Shown: piece after piece, positions 1-13,300 of the stretch
How positions within the stretch are numbered: the stretch's first letter is position 1
Layout of the letters: each line of letters starts with the position of its first letter
Assembly (NCBI GenBank): GCA_030272155.1
Contig: CP126205.1
Span: 2,158,501-2,222,500 of the forward strand
Direction of reading: 5' to 3'
Source of the DNA: Tetradesmus obliquus
Lineage: Eukaryota; Chlorophyta; Chlorophyceae; Sphaeropleales; Scenedesmaceae
DNA: 64,000 bases
Made by a program: the position numbers and the translations under genes
Notes under the pieces: generated by a model
The model's database searches: none
What the model saw: only the letters and a program-made list of their open reading frames with translations
Told to the model about the DNA's origin: nothing

Positions 1-1228
1 TGAACCTGCTGTTGCTGTTGGTGTGCATGCCAGGCGCTGCTCAGCCTGCTGGCGATGTGCTGTATGCATCTGCTGCAGCACCCATAGCGGCAGCTCCTTG
101 CAGGAGGCCTTGATGATATTGCAACACTTGAAAGTACCGTATGCAGCCCTGCACACTTGTTTTGCGGAGTAGGCTCGTGCACATGGTGGCAGCAGGCCCA
201 GTATCTGCAAAACTACTGCTGATGGTAGTGCAGGTGGGCATGGAGCTGCTTGCGAGCTTTGTATACTACCTTGATTACCCAACAGATTCATTTAGTCGGT
301 CAACGACGCTTGGTGTAACACAAGAAGCTGGCTATGCTCAAGTTGTACTCGGGGACTGGAACAACTGCGACTTCAAGGGCCGATAACCAGCTTACACTGT
401 AGTACAATATTATGAATAATGATCCTAAAGCAGAGAGGGACTGATGTTGCTGTATGTGTTCAGCCTGGGATCGAAATTTGAACCATTTCGTGCGTGACAG
501 TCCAGGCCTGTGGGTTCCAAGTTGACCCACGTCACAACTGATAACAGGGCCCCTGTGTTTCCAAAGCCCGATCAACATCACAAGGATGATTCCTGGTAGA
601 TTGACGTAGACAACCTCAAATGGCCGGCCAGCTGCAGACCTTGATTCAATGCTTGGCAGCAGCGCCACGGCGCTTGGCCAAGCTGTGCATCCTGGCCAGC
701 AGCATCACGTGATGCGTGCACGTGCTGCGCGCTTAATGAACATGCAAAGCAAGACATAAGAAAAGTCTCCCACATGAAGCTCTTACAGTAGGCTGTACAC
801 TGCTTACAGCCGGTGTCAATGCCGCGCTCAACAACATATGCGATGCATGCCGTTCTACATTCTGCCGCAAAGTGATAACTTACACCACAGGCAGATCACC
901 CGGCATCTTTCACAGGCATTATCGTTGTGCGGCCCTGCTGGGAAATGATGTAACAGGTAACACACTACCACAAAAAAACCACAGCACAACCGACTGAAAG
1001 GGTGCGCAGTAACGGTAAAAAGAAGGGTGCGCAGTGGACATGCAGCCGCATGCTGCCATACACCATTCAAGCACCAAGCACAAGGTGCGCAGTTGTGCAT
1101 GACCAGCGTCCTTCGGGATCCTGGCTTTGTCTAGGATTCGTCATACATGGCTCTGACAGTGAGCGCCACCAACCTACCCTACCGGCCGCAATAGACTCAC
1201 ATCCTGTACCTACACCAGTACGCAGCAG
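1..1228. other. No gene recognised
   Basis: No supported coding region was found on either strand. The open frames here are short, have no recognisable domain and no convincing splice structure. The stretch lies downstream of the minus-strand J-domain gene, so its right end probably contains that gene's 3' UTR. Confidence 0.5.
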
Positions 1229-2746
1229 CTAAGACTGCCTCGACAGCCATGCGTCATACTCCTTGCGTGCCTGGCTGCTGCTGAGTGTGTCGTAAGCAGC
1301 ATTGAGCCGGCTGCCTGCCAGGTCAGCTCCGGGTGTGCTGACCTTATCAGGGTGCACTGCCAGTGCCCGTGCCTTGCGCGCTGCTTTCACTGTCTTAGGG
1401 TTGACATCGCTCCATGCTACGCCTAGCACTTCATAGAAGTCCATTGCTTCCAGCACCTGTGGGGCAGACACGTGTGCACTTTGTGAGGATGGGAGCAGGC
1501 TGACCATCCAGCGACAAGCACGTGGCACACAAACGTTGGGCAACCGTGACACGCGCCGGAGCAGAGGCTGCCTGTATGTGTTGCCCTGGCACCTGCTCCA
1601 GCATGCGCACACGTAGTGAAGCGATTCAAGTGCTCCTTCTGTGCAAACAGGTGCTTGCTCATGCTGCTGTGCAGCCCATGCCTTCAGCAGGGGCAAGACC
1701 GCGTGGCTGGTACGGGTACCAACCCTGGTGGGAAGGCGGCAAAGGGAACTCAGATAATTCCATGATGATGGCCACAAAGTGTGTCAACTGCACCCCCCTA
1801 TTCCTTTTACTGGCGCCTGTGTACTGCTCAATTGCTGCAGCCAGTCGCTTGCCGCTGTGTCCATGCTGCGGCTGTGCTGCTCAACTGCTGCAGCCAATCG
1901 CTTGCCGCTTTTGCCACGGTGTGGCCACCAAGCAAACACAGCCGCATCCACCTCACCTCTTTGACTGCGCCGCTGCAGCCCTCAGGCACTTCCTGCGGCC
2001 CAAAGCCCATCAAGCCGCCCCACTTCCTGTCAGCTTGCTCCTGCTGCGGCGCCTGCTGCTGCTGCCGAGCCTGCTGCTCTTGCGCAGCCTGCTCTGGGTG
2101 TGCTGCCTGCCACGCCCTCAGCCGCCGATAGTGCAGGAAGGTTTGATATGCCTGCAGCATAAAAGGCGCAGTAGCGTCGGTGGCAGCAGCATCAGCAGCA
2201 GTGCAGGTGATGAGGTGGTAGCAGCAGCAGTAGCAGGTGCGATGGCGGGCAGCTGTCTGCAAACTGGCTATTGCTGCTGACGCCCTAGCAGTCCGTGGCA
2301 TGGTGTTACACCCACCTGTAATGTATGTCTCCATCGTCGTTTTTCTACAATACAATAGCGGTTGCCTGGGCAAGCTGCGTATGCTGGAGGGCCATATGTC
2401 ACAGGCGACTCCTGTGCTGCAGCAGCTGGGTGTGCATGCTCACTTGGTACTGCCGCCGAAGCGTCTCCTCCTGCAGCTTCTGCTTGCCTCTGCTTGTGTA
2501 GTGGCTGAATGTCATCAGAGCCAGCATGTACAAAACCATACCACCTATAACTGCAGGATAGGGGTGGGCTTCCAACCAGTGGTATGCGCTAAGCACAGCA
2601 GCTGCCAGGCCATTCCATGCTGTACTGTGCAGTGACCCGCTAGATAGCGCAGCTCTCAACTGCTCGACCGAGCTGGTGTTTCTGAAGAAGGATCCCGCAA
2701 CGAATGCAAGAGCCAGCACATACAGAGATGCAGTCAACTTCTGCAT
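1229..2746 (-). CDS. Membrane-anchored DnaJ (J-domain) protein
   Basis: Three exons read on the minus strand (about 2746-2444, 2151-1957, 1456-1229) join in phase 0 with GT-AG borders and give about 241 residues ending in TAG. Residues 4-21 and 63-81 are hydrophobic and look like membrane segments, the first possibly a signal anchor. A Gln-rich linker follows. The C-terminal 70 residues are a J domain: it opens with DFYEVLGV, has the basic helix II, the invariant HPD at about residues 201-203, and a helix III ending in RKEYDAWL. J domains stimulate the ATPase of an Hsp70 partner. A J domain at the C-terminus behind two membrane spans suggests a co-chaperone tethered to an organelle or ER membrane; which one cannot be told. 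The first ATG of the open exon was chosen as start. It is transcribed divergently from the polycystin-like gene. Confidence 0.82.
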
Positions 2747-3201
2747 GGCTGCTTGCAGGCAGCAGCTGCTGCTCTGCTACCTCTGCTGCACTCTGCTGCA
2801 CCAACTTGCTGAGCTTAGTGAAAAGCTGGCTTAGACACGACTTGCAGCATGCCTAAAGATGGCACGTTTTGATTGAGGCCTGATGTGCGCTCTCGCACGT
2901 CTCGTCCTGTCACATGCCGTGTCATGGCAGGTGTCATCTCAGTTTGAAGTGCGTGTTACATACGTTTTCTGGACATCGCATGCTGCACATCAGCGTACGC
3001 GGCTCCATTCATGTGTTCATAGTTTTTCTCATCCTTTTGGCACTACGTCAGGTCCCTGCACAGCGCAATCGCTGCTGCTAGCCAGGCTGAGCCTTTGCAC
3101 ACCAATATTGAACAACGCAGCAGGAGATCAAACACGTGTTGGAGTTAGGCGAAGCAATGGAGACGCTGATCAACGAGCGCCAATGAACAGCCTTGCTCAG
3201 C
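2747..3201. promoter_or_regulatory. Divergent intergenic region
   Basis: About 455 bp separate the start of the minus-strand J-domain gene from the first ATG of the plus-strand polycystin-like gene, so both promoters should lie here. No clear TATA element or other motif was recognised. Confidence 0.35.
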
Positions 3202-6200
3202 ATGGCAGCAATGAACTGGAGGCGTGCAGCTGGTGCTGCAGCAGTGCTATGCATCGCCATGCTATGCCTGGCAGTCAAGGCAGAAGCAGCCACAGCGTTC
3301 TGTACTGCCAACCCTACGCATGCAGTATGCAGCTCTGGCGACGTGGATGGTAAGAACATGAAGAGGATCATGGGCAGGGGCGCCAGCTTTCGCCAGCAAC
3401 GACACACGCGACCGCGACCGTCGCGTGTGTCGTTGCTGGCGTGTGTGACACAGCTCTGCAACATGCAGTTCTCCGGCCTCCATCAAACCACACTATGTGC
3501 AGCCGGTTGGATGCCAGCACTGAGGCACACGCCTTCTTCGTGGCAGAGCAAGCCTCTCATGCATGGTACATATACACTTATGCGCACTAGCTTGTACTGC
3601 TGTTGCCGTGGCACCGCTGCGTCAACTCTGCATCATTTTTCCTGCAGCCCTGATGGCGCTGAAGGCTGCAGTAGTGGGTAGGCCCTTTGACCTGCTGAAC
3701 CAAGTGCAGTCCTTCAATTCAAGCTTGGCAAGGAGCCTGTTGATGGGGCAGCCTTCCTAGCACCAGCAACAGGGTGAGACAGCAGCAGCAGCAGCAGTGG
3801 TGCTGCTGCGCCACTGCAGGTTGTGGATATAGATGTCAGCAGTATGGAAGTCGGCACTTCTGCAGCAGGCGACAGTGCGGCGGCTGCAGCAGATGTACAG
3901 CCTGCCGTGGACATGAGCAAAATAGTGGATATACAGCCGCCACAGATCACCTTGCTATGTGATGTGCTGGTGAAGGTGCTGCAGGCAGATGCCTATGAGG
4001 ATGCTGGCGCTGCAGCATCAGATAATGTGGATGGCACTGCAGTGACAGTGCGCGTAAAGATGCAGCTGTGCACATGGAAGGAGTGGATGCAGGCAGCAGC
4101 AGCAACGACTAACACCAGCCTAGTCTGCAGCAGCACAGCGGTCGCAAACATCTCAACAGCGCTGCCGCTGGTGTCGGCTTCTGGAGCTGAGCAAGTGTAC
4201 GTACTCACCTACACAGCCAAAGACACTGCGGGAAACCAGGCTACTCCAGTCAAGCGCTACGTCACAATCACCCCTAGGTGAGCCAATGCTCACAGATCAC
4301 ATCAAGGGGGCTGTATGCATGTAGTGCATGCTGGCCGCAATTGTGATAGTTGTTGCTTAGCTGAGGGGCTGCATCTGTTACTTGTGACAGTCCCGTTTTA
4401 CTGCCACAGTCAGCCTTGCAATGCATGTTTGTCGTGTTGCCGCAGGTGTGCTGCTCCTGAGCGCTGGTGCGCAGACCTCTCCAGCTGCTCCTTCAAGGGC
4501 GTCTGCAGCAAGGCACTCGCAGCAGCGATGGGCGGTGCCGCATCCCCAGCAGCCAGCGCGGCCCGCTACGTGCCTCCTGCTGACAAGACGCCGCCGCAGC
4601 TGAAGCTGCTGGGCAACGGCACCGCAGCAGTCACGCCTGCTGGCGCCATCATACTGATGGAGAGCGTGGCCTGGCGCAGCAGCTGGGAGGATGCGGGCGC
4701 GGCAGCGACTGATGCCATGGACGGCAACGTCACCAGCAGGGTGCAGGCCTTCGGGGCAGGTGCGCGCGCTGGCCAACCTCCTTGCAGGCCCTTTGCCACT
4801 ACTATGTACCTGTGCGCAGCGCACCCCCAACTACTCGTGCCTGGTCTTCCGCCTACTGTGTCCCTATTTCTCCAGCATGCACTTGCCCTGGCATGAGATC
4901 TTACCGTAAGCTGAATAACTGAACCACCAAAATGAACTTCAAACATGCTGTGTTTGCTGCGCCTGGCTGCTCTGGTTGCTGCAGGCGCTGTCGACACCAG
5001 CCTGCCCACCCCGCCAGACAAGGCCTTCAGCTATGTAGTAGAGTACAGCGTGGCAGACTTTAGCGGCAACGCAGCGCCAACAGCACGCCGCCTCATCAAG
5101 GTGGTGTGCCCCGGCAAGGAGGCCTACTGCCTCGACCCCGACACTGCACAGGCCACATGCACAACAGACGGCGTGTGCGGCAAGCCGGCGGCCCTCAGCA
5201 TGTCTGGAAGCGCATCTACAGCCGCAACTGCAGCAGCAGCGCTGCCACCTGGGCCGCCTAGCATCAGGTTGCGGGTGCCTGGCAGTGTGCAGTTTGATGC
5301 CGGCAACCTGTATGACAGATGCGCGGCTGATGCGCCGCTAGGGTCGCTGTGTGAGTGGGGTGCTGCAGCGGAGGATGCCAGGGATGGTGTGCTGGACGGC
5401 CAGGTGCTGGTGTGCGGCAGCAGATGAGCATGCACGGGGTGTGCGGCAGCAAGTGTAGGTTGACTTGTGAAACCTAACTTTGGAAACAAGTCAGCGTCAT
5501 CCTAGCCAGGTGCTGCTTTAGCCGTTCTTTTCAGAGCTTGCTGTACTTGCCATCAAGCTGGCTGTGGTGCGGTTCAGCCCCTTGAGGGCCTGCTCAGTGT
5601 GCCGTGCCCTGCTGCGTGCAGACGGCAGTGCAAGTTGCCGTGCTGCTGCACCAAATGACAGGCAGCGGGTGGTGCTCTGTATAAATGTGCGGGCTGCGCA
5701 GTTTCATCAACTTCTTGTTGGCTTCGGCATTTCACGGTGTCCTGCTGCGCTGCAACTCTCGCAGGTGGCAGCCCCGCGCCGGCCAGAAAGCAGTTCCACT
5801 GCTGCTGGCATGCAAGATCGATGGCAGCGTGCCAGGGGAGTACAACATAACCTTCAGTATCACCAACAGTGCAGGCAGAAAGGCAGCGGTGCGGCGCAAG
5901 TTCACTGTCAAGGCGGTGTGTCCTGAGGGAGAGCAGCTGTGCGATGACAAGGTGAGCAGGAATAGCTATGACAGCTCTAGGCAACAACAGCACACTGCTG
6001 AGAACGTGTTTCGTACTGCTTTTGAATCAATATCCGTGCTCGCGCAGTCTTTCTAATAACAACCGTCCAGCTGAAGGTGCATTAAACATGTGCGTGCCTG
6101 TGGGGTGCGCGTGCGTGCTAGCGCTGGATCCAGGATCCACTAAGCACCTGGAGTTTGTGCTTGTTAAGTTGTATGCTTAAACACAGTGTTTCCTAACGGG

Positions 6201-9200
6201 GGCTTTGCCGCAATGCCTGCACCTGCGCCAGGTGACTTGCTCTCAAAGCGGCGCCTGTGCCATGACTGGCGGCTCATCCAGCAGCAGCAGCAGCAGCAGC
6301 AGCCTGCCGGCTGCTGTGCCGAATGCAGCACCAGTTATCAGCCTCATCACTGCAAAGGGCTTTGAGGCCATTGTTGATGTCAAGCGCATGCGCCAGTACC
6401 AGGCTTGTGCAGAAGGAGTCGCCCCCAGCGCTGACAGCCCCTGTGAGCCGGGGGCTACTGCAGCCGACCCAGAAGGCAGCAGCAGCAGCAGCAGCAGCGG
6501 GGCCACCAGCAGCCTCGACCTGACTGCTGCTGTGGTGGTGTGCCCCCCGGCAGCCTGCCTGAGCAGCGGCTGCTCGCCGGCAGTGCTGCGGAGGCACTAC
6601 TTTGCTGCAAAGGGGCTGGCAGGCTGCGGCATCAACACCGCTGCTGCTGTGGGGACGCGCTTCACAGTGGACTTCTGGGTCTGGTGAGTGCAAGAGTGGA
6701 TCAAGCGCACTTTACTGCACCCCTATTGCCGCAGGTGAACATGCAGCATTTGTAACTGTGCTGCCTGATGTATGTGGTTGCAGGGGCTCGCCGATACTGA
6801 ATGCAACAGTGTCCAGGACCGTGGTGGTGTCGGACCCCTGCCCATCCCGCAACACACCATACTTCTGCACAGACAGCAACAAGAAGAGCTTCTGCTCAGG
6901 TGGGTGTCCTAGTCTCTGAGGTTTGCAGCAGGGTGCTACCTAGGCACAGCTTCACCCTAGTAACAATAAATCATTGCGCTGTCGAGCTGCAGTGCCCCTG
7001 AAAGTAGCCTTCCCTGCACTGCTTTGCGCTGTCTTGGCTGATTTCAACTGTATGCTGCAATGTGTGCTACTACACACAGGCAGCCCCTGCGACCAGGCAG
7101 CTAAGATGCTGCCACCCCCCAAGCCAGCACCACAAGTGCAGCTGCTGCCAGCTGCTGGCCCTATCTACATTGAGTATGGCACCCCTACACACGTCAGCTT
7201 GGCTCCCTGCCTGACTGGCAATGCTAGCAGCAGCTGTGGCGCTGTGGCATGGGATGTGGCCCCAAGCAGGCGCACAGATCTGACCCCTTACCTTGCAGTG
7301 GCTTCTGCACCCAGCTGCAGCAGCGACAGCTCTGGGCCACAGGTGCGCTGTGGCGCGGCAGCTGCTTGTATCTGTGGCTGTGTACTCTGCGTGCATACTG
7401 TTTTCTGTGTTCACATCTAGCAGCTGTCTGCAACATAGTCTGGTGTTCTGCCACAGATGCTGGATTTAACATTCCTCCGTGCATTGTGTTTGCAATTTTG
7501 TATCAAGGGTCGCAAGCTTGGGCTGTGTCTGACTGTTCCTGCAGGTATGCCTCTCATGTGGGCTGAAGTCTTTGGCGCAAGCTGGCCCAGTCACTTGCCT
7601 GCCTGGCACCTACACCCTCACATACTCTGCCACCAACGATAATGGCGTAACAGCCACAGCCACACGAGCCGTCACCATCTACTCGGCTGGGCAGCTTTCA
7701 ATGCAGCTGCCGCTCTACCAGAACCTGGACAACGAGACAGCAGCAGGCCTGACTGTGCAAGCGCTGAGCAATGCTTCCAGTGCGGAAGCAGCTGCAGCAG
7801 CAAACAGTATTGCAAGCCAACTCAGCTCTGGAAGCTCTGCTGGGCTGGATGTGCAGCCACACGACATCTCAATCCTGCAGGCACAGCTGGTAGAGCTAGG
7901 CCCGAGCAACTTCAGCATACATGTCAGTGCAGTGATTAGTATCTACTACCCTGCCTCTGTGCACCGTGGTGACATCGTTGATTCCAAGGTTCAGACAGCA
8001 GCAGGCAGTGGCAGTCGCCGCGCTCTGCTCAGCACTCCAAGCAGCTTCCCTGCAACTGCTGGTGCAGCTCTGCTCTGGGCGGCTACATCAGAAGCCAGCA
8101 GTACAGCGCTGGAAACGCATCAGGGTGGACCACCACAGTTCGCTGTTGATGCTAACATCCAAGCAATGCTCAGCAGCTTGCGGCAGCTGGCAGCAGCAGT
8201 GACAGCCGAAGCACGGTCTGTACAGCACTCCGCATTATCCAGGACAAGCACTACGGCCTGCAGCAACAGCAACACAGAAGGCTGCAGTGCTTCCAGGCAC
8301 ACCAGTAAAGGCAGGCGGCTCCTGCAGGCCACTGACACTGGCATTGCTGCTCAGCTCGCCAGCATGACTACTGCTGCCAGCAGCAGCCTGGCGCCAGTCA
8401 GTCTGACAAAGCAGCAGACGAGTGCAGCCGTGGACCCTGTTGTGGTGAGCACATGTCTGCTTGCCGTCTGCTGTGTGGAAGCATTGGTGGCACAGTGGAG
8501 ACTGGCTGAGGTTGCTTGGCTGCTGCTTGTGCCGCTGTGCAGCCGTGTGCGGATCAGTGGACGTAGAGCAGTTTTCAGCTTCGCATGCAATGTACAAATT
8601 ACAGACACTCTTGTTATGTGTGTGTTGCTGCGATGTGTTTGCCTGCAATGTAGCAGCTTGCAGGGCTACCTGGCATTCCTGGCCAGCCAATGTGGACACT
8701 ATACATTTGTACACTTAGACACTCCTTGCCTTCTTGTCTGGTACTGCAACATGTCTGCTGCAGGGCTACCTTGCATCACTTGCCAGCACTGTAGACAGCC
8801 TCCAGCAGGGCATTGCTGACATTGTGCACATACACGCTTGCGTAATCTAGTCTTTCTGTGTCATGCTGCGTGCTTGCCGCAGGGCTACCTGTCGTCTCTG
8901 GCTAGCACTGTGGACAGCCTCCAGCAGGGCGTTGCCGATATGGCTGCTGCCAGCAGCAGCATGTCAGACAGGCTGGGCCAAGCTTTCGGCGAGGCAGACC
9001 AGCGCAAGCAGGACGCAGCAACTACCAAGGTGTCTGATGCATACAAGGTAGGGGTTGAGTACGTCTGGGCAACGGGCGCTGTCTTGTTGTTTTTCTCTGC
9101 AAGAAGCATTAGAACTGCTGGGGGTGAGAGTGCGTGCTGTGGATAGCTATCCACTGCTGCTATAGCACAGGTGTGTGAGCATGTGCTGATGTCCTTAGAG

Positions 9201-10292
9201 GATTGGTGTGGTGCCAGCAGCAGCATGTCAGACAGGCTGGGCCAAGCCTTTGGCCAGGCAGACCAGCGCAAGCACGATGCAGCAACTGCCAAGGTGTCTG
9301 ATGCATACAAGTTGGGGCTTTAGCACGTCTGGGCAAGGGGCGCTGTCATGTTGTTTTGCTCTGCGAGAAGGATTGGAACTGCTGGGGGTGAGAGTGCGTG
9401 CTGTGGATAGCTATCTACTGCTGCTATAGCACAGGTGTGTGCTGATGTCCTTAGAGGATTGGTGTGGTGCCAGCAGCAGCATGTCAGACAGGCTGGGCCA
9501 ACATGATGATGATGAGAAAGGCTGGGCCAAGCTTTTGGCGAGGCAGACCAGCGCAAGCAGGACGCAGCAACTGCCAAAGCGTCTGATGCATACAAGGTGG
9601 GGCTTTAGTACGTCTGGGCGACGGGCACTGTCTTGTTGTTTTGCTCAGCACGAAGCATTGGAACTGCTGGGGATGATAGTGCGTGCTGTGGATCGCTATC
9701 CACTACTGCTATAGCACAGGTGTGTGAGCATGTGCTGATGCCTTCAAAGGATTGGTGTGGTGCCAGCAGCAGCATGTCAGGCAGGCTGCCAAGGTGTCCA
9801 ATGCATACAAGGTGGGGGGCTTCATACTTACCCACCTGCTATTGCACAACATTGTGAGGTGACGTGTTGTTGGATCTTTGGCCATACGTGCTGAAACAGC
9901 ACGCACCTGATGCAACACTGTCATGCAGCCCTTGAGCACTTTGACTGTGTCATGAGCATATGGCGTGGTGTGCTGGCATCTCTCTTGTCTGCAGGGCTTG
10001 CTGGCAGACTGGCAGTCACGGTCGCAGCAGGTCGGCAGCCTGTCTGACCAGGCTGCCCGGCGCTTTGACGAGCAGCTGCAGGCCTCACAGGACATGGCAG
10101 CGCTGGTTGCAGCTACTATGGCCACCATCTCAGACGCAACAACAGCAGCACAGCGCCTGCAGGAGAAGTATGTGCAGCAGACGCTGCTGATGCAGGCGGG
10201 CGGAGATGAGGCCGTGTGGGTTTGCAACAGGACGTCCAAGCTGGCGGCTCAGTTCAGCATCAGCAGGTGCGGTGCTGCGGCTGCTTCTATGC

Positions 10293-10331
<39 letters not shown>

Positions 10332-13300
10332 GTGAAACGCATGCTGATCAGATGCATAGCAGATGCACACAGCTACAAATTGCACCTTGCTGCTAATGGG
10401 TGCATGGCATGCAACAAGCTGTGACTGTAAGTCGATGTCATGGCCACTGAAGCACGCTGCAATCCTTCTGCCGCAATGCCTGCTGTGTCTGCAGCTTGCT
10501 GGTCAACGGCAGCACACCAGCTGACGCCAGCAGCGCTTCCAACAGCTCATCAGCTAGCCAGCGCCGCAGCCTGCTAGCTAGCAAGGCAGGATGTGCCAGC
10601 AGTGTCAGCAGGTCAAGCAACAAGGCAGCTGCAGCGCAGCCGGCTACTTGGGAAGGCTACTGGCTGCCCACCCACAGTAGGCTTGATGCTGATGATTTGG
10701 CATTACCTGGTGCCGAGCTGCCTCGGAGGTTCATTGGGGCTGCCCCGGGCAAAGACAGGCTGGTCGGTGGACTGCTGCTGCACACCACGCGCAAGCAGTT
10801 CAAGGGTGACTGTAAAGGTGCGTGTGAGCATTATACAGGCATCAGTCTTTGTCAAGCGGTTGTGCAAGATGAATGTGAGTGCATGATGTTGATGTATGAT
10901 GCTGAGGTGCGGGGCGCGTGGCCGGCTCAGTCCTCCTGTTGTGACAGCTGACGCTTTGCAGTATCCATTACCTGTGACTCCGCATGCAGCCTGGCTTGCA
11001 GGAATCTGGTTTGGATTAGAATGCCTCAGCCAGCCGTCAAGTGCTGAATGGCTGCATCCTGCTGCATAACTAATCATGCTGATATAGCAGTAAAACACAT
11101 AACATGTGCTACCATTTCTCCAGCCCTGCAGGCGGCGGCTTTGGCTCCAAGTTGGACTTTGCCTGCCAGACGTTTGCCATCCCGCTGGCCAAGAACGCCA
11201 GCGCGCTGTCACGCCTGCTGGCCAGCCTTTATGCATCAAGCTCCGACAGCCTGCTGCCGTACGGCGTGGACCCAGCCTTCCTGCGCAGCAGCAGCCTGTA
11301 CCAGCCGCAGCTGCAGGGACGGGCGGGCTGGTTCTACAACACCAGCGACACCCGCGAGGTGCCGCCGGCAACGGAGATGCCTCACGGCTTCTTCCACAGG
11401 AGCCTGCAGGTGGGGTGGGCTGTCAGGTGCTGTGCTGCTGCCTGGATCGAGTAGGCGGGTGCAGCGGCTCCACAGGAGCCTGCAGGTGGGGGTTGCGCTG
11501 CGCTGCTGCCTGGATCATGCCATGCGAGGGCTGCGCACCGGTGTGACGAGGCTGTTTGCGCTGCGCTGATTCCAGCCATGCAGCAAGACGTAATCCACAC
11601 TGTGCTGCTAGCAACTCCACGCTAACTGCTGCTGCTGCTGCAGGGCCACGCGCCGGGCTTCCCTGTGCTGCTGCCGCTGCAGCTGTCGCAGGCGCGCTCC
11701 GCTGCTGCGCTGCAGTACCTGGCTGACGGCAACTACCTGGACAGGCAGTCGGGTGGGCTGCGCGCGTCGCTGCTGGCGTACAACGCAGACCTGCGCATCC
11801 TGGGCCTGGCGCGGCTGGACTTCAGCTGGAGGGACGACGGCTCCATACAGGGTGAGGCTGCGCGCTGTTCTAGCATCTGTTGGCCTTCTGTTCTGTTACC
11901 TTGTGTTGTGCCACGCCTGCGATTGGTGCTGTTGTCCTGCAAATATAATTGTGATTTGCAGCTGCCTGTGCATGTCAAATGCAGGTCTGGGACCTGTAGG
12001 CAGGCGTCACTGCAGTGCTTGACTGCTTGACTAATATTCAGCACTGTGTTTGCACTGTGCAGGTTTACAGCTGGAAGAAACCAGAGTGCAGTGCCTTCTC
12101 ATGCTCAACCACTACTCAGCATTGTGTCCGCACTGCTGCCGCTGCACGCGTGCTGGCCGAGCAGGGCCTGCCTGCATGGGACATGTGATAGGCGTCACGT
12201 CACTGCTTGCGCATGTTGGCCGTTGTTGAGCACGGTGTCTGCACTGTTGCCGCCGCAGGCGTGCTCGCCAAGCAGGGCCTGCCTGCATGAGACATGTAGG
12301 TAGGCGTTGCGTCACTGCTTGCGCATGTTGGCCGTTGTTGAGCATTGTGTCCGCACTGTTGCTGCTGCAGGCGTGCTGGCCGTGCAGGGCCTGCCTGCGC
12401 TGGCCTCTCCTGGTGAGGGCGGCACGCGGCTGCTGGCTGGCTGGCTGCTGCCGCTGTGGCTACTCACGCTGTGGTTCACCGGCTACACATGCAACTGCGT
12501 GGCTCAGCTGCTGGTCAAACAAGAAGGGAAACGCACAGTGAAGATGGTGAGCAATTTTATTTTCCTCCTCGGCTGACCGTAGTCAGTCGTGCCTTGCGGG
12601 TTGCTTTGCGAGGCGCAGCTGCTGATGAAGCAGCAGAAGCGCACTTGGCAGGCGGTGAGATGTGCACAGTGCTGCAGGCTTTTGGGGGTGCAATCAATAT
12701 GATGTAATGCCACCTACAGTTGAAGTTGCTGCATGGCGCTCCAGCTTATTTTCGTAGTGTTGAGGTCTCCAGCTGTTCATTGTTCACATGGCTGTGGTGG
12801 GTCTGGTTGCAGGTTGTTGTTGAAAGACAACTTCCAACCCTGCGACACCCAATGCTGAACGGCGATCTTGTGTATGCATATGTGCAGGTGCTGCTGCCTT
12901 TCTATGAGTCCTTGCTGGAGCTAGTCATTGCAAGCCTCATGCTCAAAGACAACCTCCACCCCTGCGACACCCAGTGCTGAATGGCTCTCTTGTGTATGCA
13001 TGTGCGCTGCAGGTGCTGCTGGCTTGCACTGAGTCCTTGCTGGAGCTAGTCATTGCAAGCCTCATGCTCAAAGACAACCTCCACCCCTGCGACACCCAGT
13101 GCTGAATGGCTCTCTTGTGTATGCATGTGCGCTGCAGGTGCTGCTGGCTTGCACTGAGTTCTTGCTGGAGCTGGTCATTGCAGGCCTCATGCTGGCAGCT
13201 ACGCTGCTGCTGACGGTCTACTGTGTGCGCTTTCCGGCAGCAACGCAGCCCCAGGCTAGCTACACCGTATATGATGCGGCCAACCAAAGCCCAGCACGCA

